From Eoetvoesiella caeni (lineage in GTDB: Bacteria > Pseudomonadota > Gammaproteobacteria > Burkholderiales > Burkholderiaceae_B): a stretch of DNA of 64,000 nt. Under the pieces are notes generated by a model. It did not search any database and was not told where the DNA came from. It saw only the letters and a list, made by a program, of their open reading frames with translations. The stretch covers positions 1 to 64,000 of the forward strand of contig NZ_QNRQ01000002.1 of assembly GCF_003315175.1 (NCBI RefSeq), given 5' to 3'. Numbering within the stretch: position 1 is the stretch's first letter; the number at the start of each line of letters is the position of its first letter. The translations under genes were made by a program, and so were the position numbers. This document shows, piece after piece, positions 17,426-26,230 of this stretch.

Positions 17426-18850
17426 TTACCAAACGCCGACATTGCTGTCACCGGCGTCCTTATTGTTCACGATGTGGATGGTCTGTTCTGTCCGGCTATC
17501 CGCTTGCACCTCGAACGCTTCGGGCGCAATCTCCTCTAACGAAAGGTTTTGCAAGGCAGGCGGCAATGGCCCGCCATAGGCCCAGTCCAGCAGTTCAACC
17601 GTGTGCAGGATGGGCACCCCGCTATAGATGCCAATTTGCGTAATGCAGCCGATATTGCCGGCTGCTACGAGTTGCGGGCCCGTACTGGCAATATTCATGG
17701 CCTTGCGCTGTCCCAGTTGCCGCGCCATGGCTGGCTGCAACAAGTTATAGGTGCCCGCCGACCCGCAACAGAAATGCGCTTCGGGTATGTCGGCAACCTG
17801 AAAGCCCGCGCGGCGCAGCAAGGCGCGCGGCTGGCTCGTGACCTTTTGCGCATTTCTTAGCGAACAGGCGTCGTGGTAGGCAAGCCTGTAGCGCCGGGGC
17901 GTTTCAGGCTCGGGCAAATCCATTTTTGCCAGCCATTCGCAAATATCCATGGCCAGTCCGGCCACACGCGCCGCGGGCTCTGCCATGGCGGCATCGTCGC
18001 GCAGCAAGTGGCCGTAATCCTTGACCGTCGTGCCGCAGCCCGAAGCATTGACCAGAATGGCGTCCAGGCCATTGTCGTCTAGTTCCCGCGTCCAGGCCCG
18101 CACATTCTGCCTGGCAAATTCTTGCGCGGCGGCGTGCTTGCCCATGTGCAGAGTCAAAGAGCCGCAACAGACGCTGGACCTGGGAACAACCACTTCGCAA
18201 CCGAAGCGGGTCAGCATGCGAATAGTGGCGGCGTTGATGTGCGGCGAGAGCACAGGCTGGACGCAACCGGCCAGCAGTGCAACCCGCCATCGCTTCACGC
18301 CCTGCGCCGGATAAACCAGCTCATTCAGCGCGCCCATGTCCGTTTGCGTTGCCTTCTTGGGAATGATCTGCACGGCATGCCGCAATGATGGCGGAACCAG
18401 ATGTTCCAGGCGTGCGGCCAGGCGGCCCAGGGCAAGCGCCGGCTTGAACAGCGCCGGCCGCGGCAGCACATAGGCCAACGCGTTCCGAACCAGACGGTCG
18501 CGCCATGGGCGCTTGTAATGTTCTTCTATATGCGCCCGCCCAATATCGACCAGATGCATGTAGTCCACATTCACAGCGCAAGTCGTCATGCACGACATGC
18601 ACGACAGGCACCCGTCTATATGCGCCACCGTCTGGGCCGAAGGCGCCTCTTCGCTTTCCAGCATTTCCTTGATCAGGTCGATGCGCCCGCGCGGGCCGTC
18701 ATTTTCGTTGTGCAAAATGACGTAGGTGGGGCAGCCGGACGTGCAAAAGCCAAAATGCTGGCACGTCTTGAGGATCTTGTCCGCTTCAGCCACCTGCGGG
18801 TCGGCAAGCTGGACTTCTGAAAAATTGGTCTTCATGGATGAGGCATTCAC
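17426..18850 (-). CDS. GlcF-like iron-sulfur (CCG-domain) oxidoreductase subunit
   Basis: Protein of 474 residues. An N-terminal double ferredoxin region has CQHFGFCTSGCP (about 30-41; one of the usual four Cys is Phe33) and a complete second site CLSCMSCMTTC (81-91). Two CCG domains carry CCGSLTLHMG and CCGSAGTYNLLQ. This is the layout of glycolate oxidase GlcF and GlpC, which pass electrons from a flavoprotein to the quinone pool. The partner is presumably the flavoprotein next in the operon. Start ATG at 18850 or 18835; neither has a strong ribosome site. Confidence 0.82.
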   Translation of the reverse strand: MNASSMKTNFSEVQLADPQVAEADKILKTCQHFGFCTSGCPTYVILHNENDGPRGRIDLIKEMLESEEAPSAQTVAHIDGCLSCMSCMTTCAVNVDYMHLVDIGRAHIEEHYKRPWRDRLVRNALAYVLPRPALFKPALALGRLAARLEHLVPPSLRHAVQIIPKKATQTDMGALNELVYPAQGVKRWRVALLAGCVQPVLSPHINAATIRMLTRFGCEVVVPRSSVCCGSLTLHMGKHAAAQEFARQNVRAWTRELDDNGLDAILVNASGCGTTVKDYGHLLRDDAAMAEPAARVAGLAMDICEWLAKMDLPEPETPRRYRLAYHDACSLRNAQKVTSQPRALLRRAGFQVADIPEAHFCCGSAGTYNLLQPAMARQLGQRKAMNIASTGPQLVAAGNIGCITQIGIYSGVPILHTVELLDWAYGGPLPPALQNLSLEEIAPEAFEVQADSRTEQTIHIVNNKDAGDSNVGVW

Positions 18851-18954
18851 GCTGCGAGGATGAGCTCATTGTCGTGAATGCCCCTGCCATGGTCTTGGCC
18901 GAACGCGCACAAAGCTTGGCGTGATACGCAAGCCTTGCATGAAACGGCGCCCCG

Positions 18955-19257
18955 CTATTTCTTGATTTCTGTCACCACGTACTTGTCGCCTTCACGCTTG
19001 GCGGTAAAGGTGATCTTGTCGCCCGGCTTGATGTCCTTGAGCAGGTCGGGGTCGGAACGGTAGACCAGCGTCATTGCCGGCAATTGCAGGTCGGCAATGG
19101 CTCCATGCTTGATAGTGATCTTGCCGGCGGCGGGATCGACGCGGCGCACTTCGCCCGAACTGGACGCCTGTTGGGCAATGGCCATAATGGAATACGCCGA
19201 GGTCACGGCCAAGGCCCCAACCAGCGCATACTTCAAATGACGAGCAGATAACGGCAT
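18955..19257 (-). CDS. CusF-like periplasmic metal-binding protein
   Basis: Small exported protein of 100 residues with a signal peptide/anchor (ALVGALAVTSAYSIMAIAQ) and one CusF-type domain: GEVRRVDPAAGKITIKHGAI then LQLPAMTLVYR. Against E. coli CusF, the His (KHG) and first Met (PAM) are kept, but the copper-capping Trp is Leu and the second Met is Leu. Cu(I)/Ag(I) affinity may be altered. No efflux genes adjoin. It stands alone, divergent from the adenosyltransferase gene. Confidence 0.75.
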   Translation of the reverse strand: MPLSARHLKYALVGALAVTSAYSIMAIAQQASSSGEVRRVDPAAGKITIKHGAIADLQLPAMTLVYRSDPDLLKDIKPGDKITFTAKREGDKYVVTEIKK

Positions 19258-19319
19258 ACATTACACTCCTGAATCCAGACTCTTCATTGTAGTTGCTTGC
19301 TCCACAGAAGGACCAACCC

Positions 19320-19874
19320 ATGGCGACACGCTTGTCAGTAATTGCAACACGCACCGGCGACAAAGGCAGCACCGGCCTGGGCGACGGCAGCCGCGTCCCA
19401 AAAGACGCGCCACGCATTGCCGCCATGGGCGACGTCGACGAATTGAACAGCACGTTGGGCGTGCTGCGCGCCCAGCCCGGCTTGCCGCAAGACATCGACG
19501 CCCTGCTGGCACAAGTCCAGCACGATCTGTTCGACCTGGGCGCCGAACTGTGCATACCCGGCCATACCGCATTGAAAACCGAACACGTGGTCTTCCTGGA
19601 CGCGGCACTGGCCGAACACAACGCCGCCTTGAGTCCGCTGAAAGAGTTCATTTTGCCCGGCGGCACCCAGGCCGCCGCCACGGCCCACATGGCCCGCACC
19701 GTATGCCGCCGCGCCGAGCGCTCTGTCATTACCCTGCACCACAGCGAACCGGTCAACGAAGCGCCCCGCCAATACCTGAACCGCCTCTCCGACCTATGCT
19801 TCGTCCTGGCCCGCGTCCTGAACAAACGCGCTGGCAGATCGGACGTACTGTGGCAGAACCCGGCCAGCAGATAA
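19320..19874 (+). CDS. Cob(I)alamin adenosyltransferase (PduO type)
   Basis: ATP:cob(I)alamin adenosyltransferase of 184 residues, making adenosylcobalamin. The ATP motif TRTGDKGSTGLGDGSRVPKD is near the N terminus; later blocks are GDVDELNSTLG and CRRAERSVITLH. The ATG at 19320 has AGAAGGA upstream and gives the family start MATRLS. It is monocistronic here. Confidence 0.94.
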   Translation: MATRLSVIATRTGDKGSTGLGDGSRVPKDAPRIAAMGDVDELNSTLGVLRAQPGLPQDIDALLAQVQHDLFDLGAELCIPGHTALKTEHVVFLDAALAEHNAALSPLKEFILPGGTQAAATAHMARTVCRRAERSVITLHHSEPVNEAPRQYLNRLSDLCFVLARVLNKRAGRSDVLWQNPASR

Positions 19875-19897
19875 AGCAGGTTCCAAAACGCCGATAC

Positions 19898-19926
19898 GCC
19901 GGCAAGCCAAGACCCGCCTTGCCGGC
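19898..19926. terminator. Hairpin between convergent genes
   Basis: Perfect 9-bp arms GCCGGCAAG and CTTGCCGGC enclose an 11-base loop, between the convergent adenosyltransferase and monooxygenase genes. There is no T-run, so termination may be inefficient. Confidence 0.5.
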
Positions 19927-19936
19927 AATCACAGGC

Positions 19937-21067
19937 CTATGCCGCGGTAAGCGCCTCATAGCTGGAAACGAACTCCGGGTCGCGCTGGCGCAGGTCGTCA
20001 TGGCTGACCCGCCCTGTGCGGCGCATATAGTCGTACGCGAAAGCCACGGGATCCAGCCCCATCTTGTCCTCGATGTTTTCGTACCAATCCAGGCTTTTCG
20101 CCGCGGCCTCCTGGAAGTTGGACGACGAAGACCGGCGCAGGCCCTCGAAGTCCGCGAAAGCGGCCTGGACATCGCTGCCATTGCGCGAGAACGCCTCTTG
20201 CAAGGCAATGGCGTCCTGCATGGCCATACGCGTTCCCGATCCCAGTGAAAAATGAACGCTGCGCAGGGCATCTCCCAGCAAGATGATATTGCCGTGGCTC
20301 CATTTGGCATTGCTGACCACGTTTGCGTTGAACCACAACGAACGATTGGACAATAGGCCATTGCTGCCCAGCTCCGGGGCAAACACCTGTTCACAGTAGC
20401 GCCGGCTTTCCTCGTCGGTCATCGTGTCCAGGCCGGCCTTGTGCCAGGTTTCCGGAGCCACCTCTATCAAGAAGGTACTAAGCTCTTTGCTGTACTGATA
20501 GCTGTGCGCAATGAACACGCCATGTTCGGTCTGGCGGAAAATAAGCGACACAGGATGGAAAAGCTGATGCGTGCCATACCAGGCAAACTTGTTGCGCCGC
20601 GTCTCGATCGTGGGCCGGAAATACTGCGCGAACTGCGTGCGTATGGCGCTGTTGCCGCCGTCGGCCGCCACAATGACATCCGCGCCCCCCAGGCCGGCGA
20701 TGTCTTCAATGCGTTTGCCAAATTCGAATTCAACCCCGTGGGTCAGGCATTCCTGCTGCAGGGTGCCCAGCAAATCTATGCGCGAAGCGCGTGAAAAATG
20801 GTTGTTTTTCAATTGCACATGGACGCCTTTGTGCACCACCTCCATGTAGTTGCAGCGTTCATGATTGGCAATGAACTTGGCGTAGAAGGAAGCATCGGCC
20901 TTTTCCAGAAAACTCAAGGCCACATCCGAAAACACCACGCCCCATCCATATGTCGCATCCGCGGCGTTTTGTTCGTATATCCGTATTTGGTGGCTGGGGT
21001 CGTGCTTTTTCATCAACAACGAAAAATACATCCCCGCGGGACCGCCGCCGACAACTGCTATTTTCAT
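19937..21067 (-). CDS. FAD-dependent monooxygenase, salicylyl-CoA 5-hydroxylase/2-aminobenzoyl-CoA monooxygenase type
   Basis: Class A flavin monooxygenase of 376 residues. FAD motifs are VVGGGPAGMYFS (residues 5-16), VIVAADGGNSAIR and IILLGDALRSVHFSLGSGTRMAMQDAIAL. The block RNKFAWYGT...FRQTEHGVFIAHSYQYS matches enzymes acting on aromatic acyl-CoA thioesters, not free phenols. It lacks the second (old-yellow-enzyme-like) half of fused aminobenzoyl-CoA monooxygenases. It is the last gene of the ten-gene operon; the CoA ligase and thioesterase upstream would make its substrate and process its product. Assignment to salicylyl-CoA is an inference. Confidence 0.8.
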   Translation of the reverse strand: MKIAVVGGGPAGMYFSLLMKKHDPSHQIRIYEQNAADATYGWGVVFSDVALSFLEKADASFYAKFIANHERCNYMEVVHKGVHVQLKNNHFSRASRIDLLGTLQQECLTHGVEFEFGKRIEDIAGLGGADVIVAADGGNSAIRTQFAQYFRPTIETRRNKFAWYGTHQLFHPVSLIFRQTEHGVFIAHSYQYSKELSTFLIEVAPETWHKAGLDTMTDEESRRYCEQVFAPELGSNGLLSNRSLWFNANVVSNAKWSHGNIILLGDALRSVHFSLGSGTRMAMQDAIALQEAFSRNGSDVQAAFADFEGLRRSSSSNFQEAAAKSLDWYENIEDKMGLDPVAFAYDYMRRTGRVSHDDLRQRDPEFVSSYEALTAA

Positions 21068-21092
21068 GGCTACACCTTTATTTCAGACCGAT

Positions 21093-21836
21093 TCATATAC
21101 CAACATAACGTTTGGCAAGCTGTGCATCAGCAAGCAGTGCGGTCGAATCGCCCTGCCATGCAATACATCCTTTTTCAATCATGTAATGGCGGTCGGCCAG
21201 CCTGGCCAGCGCCCGCACGTCTTTATCGACCACCAGAATGGACTGGCCCGTACCCTTGATGGCGGCCAGGGTCTGCCAGATCTCCTGGCGGATCTTCGGG
21301 GCCAGGCCTTCGGTGGCCTCGTCCAGGATCAACAGGCGCGGATTGGTCATCAAGGCCCGGCCGATGGTCAGCATTTGCTGCTCTCCGCCCGAAAGCTGCC
21401 CACCGCCATTGCGGCGCCTTTCGTGCAAACGCGGGAAAAGCTCGTAAATGCGTTCCAGCGTCCAGGGCTGCGTCGAGCCGCGTCTATTGGATGCCGTTGC
21501 CATCAAGTTTTCTTCAACGGAAAGGCTGGGGAAAATGAACCGCCCTTCCGGCACCCATCCCAGGCCTAGCGCCGCTACGCGATGCATGGCCATACCGTTG
21601 AGCCGCCTTTCGGCAAAGCTGACCTGGCCGTCTCGTGGCACCAGCATCCCCATGGCGGTACGGATAAGCGTGGTTTTTCCCATGCCATTGCGTCCCATCA
21701 ATGAGACGACTTCGCCTTTGTTCACCCTTAAAGAAACATCGAACAGCACCTGGCCCAGCCCGTATCCGCTGCACACCTTATCGAACTGCAGCAATACCTC
21801 CCGCCCGGTAGCGGCGTCGCCGGCTTCACGCATCAT
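21093..21836 (-). CDS. livF: Liv-type ABC transporter ATPase LivF
   Basis: ABC ATPase of 247 residues with Walker A GRNGMGKTT, signature LSGGEQQMLTIGRALM and Walker B LLILDEA. GMGKTT and QQMLTIGRAL are typical of LivF. The ATG at 21836 (or 21833) overlaps the livG stop; the frame is open further upstream into livG without homology. Part of a complete importer with livG, livM, livH and livK. Confidence 0.9.
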   Translation of the reverse strand: MMREAGDAATGREVLLQFDKVCSGYGLGQVLFDVSLRVNKGEVVSLMGRNGMGKTTLIRTAMGMLVPRDGQVSFAERRLNGMAMHRVAALGLGWVPEGRFIFPSLSVEENLMATASNRRGSTQPWTLERIYELFPRLHERRRNGGGQLSGGEQQMLTIGRALMTNPRLLILDEATEGLAPKIRQEIWQTLAAIKGTGQSILVVDKDVRALARLADRHYMIEKGCIAWQGDSTALLADAQLAKRYVGI

Positions 21837-22578
21837 CGTCTCCCAAATAAGCTTGACGCACTTCATCGCTGTTGCGGACGTCATCGGCCGTGCCGCTAAG
21901 CACGATTCGCCCCGCCACCAGAACGGAAATCCGGTCGGCCAGTGCAAACACCGCCTCCATGTCGTGCTCGATCAGCAAGATGCCATAGTCCTTCTTCAAG
22001 GCCTGCAGCAGACCCACCATATGCTGCGCCTCTACAGGCCCAAGGCCCGCCATCGGCTCGTCCAGCACCAGCACCTTGGGCGCGGCCGCCAACGCCAATG
22101 CCAATTCCAGCTGGCGCAGTTGGCCATGCGCCAGCTCGTTGCAAGGCGCATGGCCGCAGCCGCCCAGCCCCACCAGGGCCAATAGCTCGTAGGCCTGTTC
22201 CCGCGCCTGCTCGTACTGCGAAGCCGGCTTCCAAAAACGAAAGCTCTGCCCCAGGCTGGCGCGCACCGCAAGCGCCACGTTTTCCTGCGCGGTCATGCTT
22301 GAGAATATGCTGGTTATCTGGAAGGACCGCCCCACTCCGCGCTGCGTACGCTGCGGCGGCGCCAAGGAAGTAATGTCGTCGCCTTCCAGGAAGATACGGC
22401 CCGAGTCGGGCATCAGTTGCCCCGCAATCTGGCTTATCAATGTGGTTTTCCCGGCGCCATTCGGGCCTATCAAGGCATGCAGTTCGCCTTTGTTCACCGT
22501 CAGCGACACGCCGTCGGTGACGACCAGCGCACCATATTTTTTACCCAAAGCCTGTACCTCTAGCAACGGCGCGCTCAT
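21826..22578 (-). CDS. livG: Liv-type ABC transporter ATPase LivG
   Basis: ABC ATPase of 250 residues: Walker A GPNGAGKTT, the LivG-specific block RTQRGVGRSFQITSIFSSMTAQENV, a signature-position sequence LAHGQLRQLELALALA (LAHG replaces LSGG) and Walker B VLVLDEPMAGL. It overlaps livM by four bases. Confidence 0.9.
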   Translation of the reverse strand: MSAPLLEVQALGKKYGALVVTDGVSLTVNKGELHALIGPNGAGKTTLISQIAGQLMPDSGRIFLEGDDITSLAPPQRTQRGVGRSFQITSIFSSMTAQENVALAVRASLGQSFRFWKPASQYEQAREQAYELLALVGLGGCGHAPCNELAHGQLRQLELALALAAAPKVLVLDEPMAGLGPVEAQHMVGLLQALKKDYGILLIEHDMEAVFALADRISVLVAGRIVLSGTADDVRNSDEVRQAYLGDDDA

Positions 22579-23579
22579 GACGGCTCTCCGTTGGCGGCCG
22601 GCGCCACATGGGCACTGGCCGCCGGACTTGCGGCGGAGGCCTGCCCCGGCTTCAGCAACAGCCCATAAATACCGTCTTTGAGCAGCAGCACGCGCAAGAC
22701 CAGCAGCGGGCCAAATACCAGCATCCAGTGCTCGGTCCAGTCCGACAGCACATATTCGAACAACACGAACAAGGCGGCCCCAAGAATCGGGCCCACCAAG
22801 GTTCCGAACGAGCCTAGGATTACCATGATCAGCAATTCGCCCGACACCAGCCAGGACACATAGCCCGGCGATACAAAACCGGTAAGGTTGGCCATCAGCG
22901 CACCGGCCAGCGCCGCAATGGCGCCGGACACAACGAACATCGCCAGCTTGTAGGGATACGGCTGCACGCCCACTGCCTCCAGCCGGGGTTCGTTATCGCG
23001 CACACCCACCGCCACGCGTCCGAACGGCGAAGCAACCAGGCGCTTGCACACATACAGCACCGCCAGCAGCAGGAAGGTGGCGACATAGAACAGGACGGTA
23101 TGATCCGAAGCGTCCACGCCAGGAAAGAATACGCTGGGCGCCTCCAGCGAAAAGCCGTCGTCTCCGCCATACTGGCGCAGGCTTTGCGCGCCGTAGAACA
23201 CCATTTGCGAGAACGCCAGCGTAATGAAAATAAAATAAAGGCCATTGCAACGCAAAGAGACGGCGCCAATGCATAGGGCCAGCACCGCGCCGGCCAGCAT
23301 CGCCAACGGCCACGCCACCCACGCAACATCGACGCCATTGCTGGCCAGAATACCCACGGTATAAGCGCCTACTCCCATAAACGCCGCATGCCCGAAGCTG
23401 ATCAGGCCCATGTACCCCACCAGCAAGTCCAGGCTTAGCGCCGCCAGGCCGAAAACCACCATGCGGGTCGCAAGCTTGACGTAATAAGGCTCGCCAAGGA
23501 ACGGCAATAGCAGCAGCAATGCCAGCAAAGCCCATAGAATCCAGGTCCGCTGCAGCGGACGCACCAATTGCCGCGTCAT
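22575..23579 (-). CDS. livM: Liv-type ABC transporter permease LivM
   Basis: Inner-membrane permease of 334 residues with about nine hydrophobic segments and the family blocks LDLLVGYMGLISFGHAAFMGVGAY and GVRDNEPRLEAVGVQPYPYKL. The ATG at 23579 overlaps the livH stop as ATGA; the longer open frame is inside livH. The C-terminal tail is Ala/Pro-rich, overlapping the livG start. Confidence 0.9.
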   Translation of the reverse strand: MTRQLVRPLQRTWILWALLALLLLLPFLGEPYYVKLATRMVVFGLAALSLDLLVGYMGLISFGHAAFMGVGAYTVGILASNGVDVAWVAWPLAMLAGAVLALCIGAVSLRCNGLYFIFITLAFSQMVFYGAQSLRQYGGDDGFSLEAPSVFFPGVDASDHTVLFYVATFLLLAVLYVCKRLVASPFGRVAVGVRDNEPRLEAVGVQPYPYKLAMFVVSGAIAALAGALMANLTGFVSPGYVSWLVSGELLIMVILGSFGTLVGPILGAALFVLFEYVLSDWTEHWMLVFGPLLVLRVLLLKDGIYGLLLKPGQASAASPAASAHVAPAANGEPS

Positions 23580-24475
23580 GCTTTTTTCCCCGCTATCGAA
23601 AACAGGCCCGCAGGCTTGAAGAACAGCACGAAGGCCATGATGATGTACACCAGCATATTGGCCAGGGTATTGCCCATAGCACCGAACCATTGCGGAGCGA
23701 ATATCCGCCCAAAGGTGTCCAGCAGCCCTATCATCAGCGAAGCCACCAGCGCACCGCGTATCGATCCAAAGCCGCCAATGCAGACCACCGACAAGGTCAG
23801 GATAAGAATGGGGTCGCCGACTGCGGGCTGCATGGAGATCAATGGCCCCGACATCATGCCCGCCAGGCCCGCCAACACCGCGGCCAGGCTGAACACCAGC
23901 GTATAAAGCGCCACAACGTTTACCCCCAACCCCGCCACCATCATGCGGTTGTCGGCGCCGGCCCGGACCAGCATCCCGAATCGGGTGCGCGCCACCAGCC
24001 ACATCAGGACAAGTCCGGCCACAACGGCCACCACCGTAATGGCAAGGCGGTACACCGGGTACGGCACGCCCAGCAAATGCACCTGCCCCGCGAGAAACTG
24101 CGGAATAGGCATGAACACGGGCTCGCGGCCCCAGATCACGACCACCAGTTCATTCAAGGTCAGCGTCACGCCAAAAGTCGCCAGCAGCTGGTCAAGGTGC
24201 CCGCGCTTGTACAGGGGCCGTATCACCAGGATTTCAAGCACCACTCCCAGCACGGCCGACCCGACCAGCGCGCAGGCAATGGCGACCCAGAACGATCCCG
24301 ACGCCTGCAGCCCCGCGCTGGCCAAGTACCCGCCCACCATGAACATGGAGCCATGGGCCAGATTGACCAGGCGCATGACCCCGAATATCAAGGTCACGCC
24401 AATAGCCATCAGGAACAACAGCATCCCGTATTGCAAGCCATTGAATAGCTGCTCCAGCAGCGTCAAGATCGTCAT
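23576..24475 (-). CDS. livH: Liv-type ABC transporter permease LivH
   Basis: Inner-membrane permease of 299 residues. Family blocks are NGLQYGMLLFLMAIGVTLIFGVMRLVNLAHGSMFM and FGMLVRAGADNRMMVAGLGVNV, then GGFGSIRGALVASLMIGLLDTFG. It sits 14 bases after the binding-protein gene. Confidence 0.92.
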   Translation of the reverse strand: MTILTLLEQLFNGLQYGMLLFLMAIGVTLIFGVMRLVNLAHGSMFMVGGYLASAGLQASGSFWVAIACALVGSAVLGVVLEILVIRPLYKRGHLDQLLATFGVTLTLNELVVVIWGREPVFMPIPQFLAGQVHLLGVPYPVYRLAITVVAVVAGLVLMWLVARTRFGMLVRAGADNRMMVAGLGVNVVALYTLVFSLAAVLAGLAGMMSGPLISMQPAVGDPILILTLSVVCIGGFGSIRGALVASLMIGLLDTFGRIFAPQWFGAMGNTLANMLVYIIMAFVLFFKPAGLFSIAGKKA

Positions 24476-24489
24476 ACAGGCCTCGACCC

Positions 24490-25665
24490 TTACTTAGACA
24501 TCGCACAATCTTGCGCGTAGCGGTCAGCTGCGTTCTCCTGGGCCACCCCAAGCAAGCGCAGCGTCAATTCGCCATTCTTGTCGCGTTCGACTTTCTGAAC
24601 ATAGATGTTCTGAATAGGCATGTGGTTGGTATTGAACTTGAAGGCGCCGCGCACGCTGTCGAATTTTGCAGTTGCCAAGGCAGCCCGCAGTTTTGCTTTG
24701 TCGACTTTGTCGCCGCCGACGGCACGCAAGGCATGGTCTATCAGCATGACGGCATCGTATTGCGAAGCGGCATAGCTTGAAGGATCGCGCTTGTACTTGG
24801 CCTGGAAGTCGGCCACGAACTTCTTGTTGGCTGGATTATCCAGGTCGGCGCTGTAATGGCTGGAGATCACTACGCCTACCGCGTTATCGCCGAACGAAGG
24901 CAGGAAAAGCGTATCGACCAGGCCCGCATTGGAATACAGCGGAATAGTCTTGGAAAGGCCGGCCTGCGCATACTGCTTCACAAAGGCGATAGCCGCGCCG
25001 CCCGGATAAAAGGCGAACACGCCATCGGGCTTGGCAGCCCGTATTTGCGCCAATTCAGCCGAAAAATCAAGCTGCGCCTGCGGTGTGAAAACCTTGGCCA
25101 CCGTCTCGCCCTTGAAGCTGCTTTGCGCGCCGCCCACATGGTCCCACCCCGCCTGGTAGTCCATGCCAATGAAGTAGGCGCGCTTGACGCCGTGGTCCGA
25201 CATATACGTACCCATGCCATTGCTCCATTGGTCGTTCTGGAAGGCCACGCTGTAATAGCCGGGATTGCATTCTTTGCCCGCCAGCGGCGAAGGACCGCCG
25301 TTCGACCCGACCAAGGTAACCCCGGCTTTGGAGATAGGCTTGACCATGGCCAGGATCTCGTTGGACGCGGTTCCTCCTGTAATGACGTCCACGCCTTCTT
25401 TTTCGATCAGCTTGGAAACTTCCTGCACAGCCGTTCCCGGCACCCCGCGCGAGTCCGAGGTATACAGCTCGACCGGACGGTCGCCCAGCTTTCCGCCAAG
25501 GGCTTCAAGCGCAAGATCAAGGCCCCGCTTTTGTTCTGCTCCAAGCACACCCAAAGGGCCGCTCTGCGCCGCGATAAATCCCAGCTTGACCGGTTCAAGC
25601 GCATAAGCCTGGGCTGCCCCCAGCGCCGACACCAGCATCAATGTTGCTTTCAGTTTCATGGACAT
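24490..25665 (-). CDS. livK: ABC transporter substrate-binding protein of the aromatic-acid operon (LivK type)
   Basis: Periplasmic binding protein of 391 residues with a signal peptide ending near AQAYA (about residue 22), then VKLGFIAAQSGPLGVLG and VDVITGGTASNEILAM as the ligand-site segment. It starts the transporter part of the operon and lies 100 bases after the thioesterase gene. Its distant paralogs at 6.6-9.0 kb have no permeases. The ligand is inferred to be the aromatic acid activated by the adjoining ligase. Confidence 0.88.
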   Translation of the reverse strand: MSMKLKATLMLVSALGAAQAYALEPVKLGFIAAQSGPLGVLGAEQKRGLDLALEALGGKLGDRPVELYTSDSRGVPGTAVQEVSKLIEKEGVDVITGGTASNEILAMVKPISKAGVTLVGSNGGPSPLAGKECNPGYYSVAFQNDQWSNGMGTYMSDHGVKRAYFIGMDYQAGWDHVGGAQSSFKGETVAKVFTPQAQLDFSAELAQIRAAKPDGVFAFYPGGAAIAFVKQYAQAGLSKTIPLYSNAGLVDTLFLPSFGDNAVGVVISSHYSADLDNPANKKFVADFQAKYKRDPSSYAASQYDAVMLIDHALRAVGGDKVDKAKLRAALATAKFDSVRGAFKFNTNHMPIQNIYVQKVERDKNGELTLRLLGVAQENAADRYAQDCAMSK

Positions 25666-25765
25666 GTTCAGTCTCCTGTTTGTTTTGATTGGGCCTTTGA
25701 TGGCGCCTTCGGTAAAGCTTGAAAAATGCTGCCACTGACGATTTCTTCGCCAGGAAATCGGCTAG

Positions 25766-26230
25766 CTATGAATGGTGCGCCCCGGAACGGGCGCCTTGAT
25801 AAGCCAGCAAGGCTTGCTTCAGGACCGGAGGAACCGGAATAGCGCGCCGCTCGCCCCGCACCACGCAAATCGGCGTCAGCCGCGCGATAAAAACCGTAGC
25901 CCCCGCCAACGTTCGCCCATGCATAAGAAGGGTATAAGTGCGGGAACGGATTTCCTCCACGCTGACTTCAATATCGAATTCGTCGTCAGGCCGTAAAGAA
26001 CTTTGGAAGTCGAATGCAAGCGCGCGGGTGGGTGTACCAAAGCCGTGCCGGTCCTTGGCATGCTGCGGTCCTTCACCCAGGATATGGCGATAGAACAGCT
26101 CTGCGGCCGAAATTACATACTCGCCAAACACAACGGTATAGACCACTCCCGCGGGATCGCAGTCGCCCCACTTGACGGTCCGGCGTATGGTGAACGGCTG
26201 CGTCCGGACCACATATTCAGTGCTGATCAT
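25766..26230 (-). CDS. Acyl-CoA thioesterase, 4-hydroxybenzoyl-CoA thioesterase type (hot-dog fold)
   Basis: Hot-dog protein of 154 residues. WGDCDPAGVVYTVVFGEYV (about 21-39) contains the Asp-x-Asp-x-x-Gly motif whose Asp is catalytic in 4-hydroxybenzoyl-CoA thioesterase. It overlaps the CoA ligase stop as ATGA, so the two are made together. In the proposed pathway it releases the hydroxylated acid (for example gentisate) from its CoA ester. Confidence 0.85.
   Translation of the reverse strand: MISTEYVVRTQPFTIRRTVKWGDCDPAGVVYTVVFGEYVISAAELFYRHILGEGPQHAKDRHGFGTPTRALAFDFQSSLRPDDEFDIEVSVEEIRSRTYTLLMHGRTLAGATVFIARLTPICVVRGERRAIPVPPVLKQALLAYQGARSGAHHS

Noticed and set aside
23519-24448. 309-codon plus-strand frame opposite livH
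   Set aside because: His/Gln-rich antisense reading of a membrane-protein gene in GC-rich DNA.
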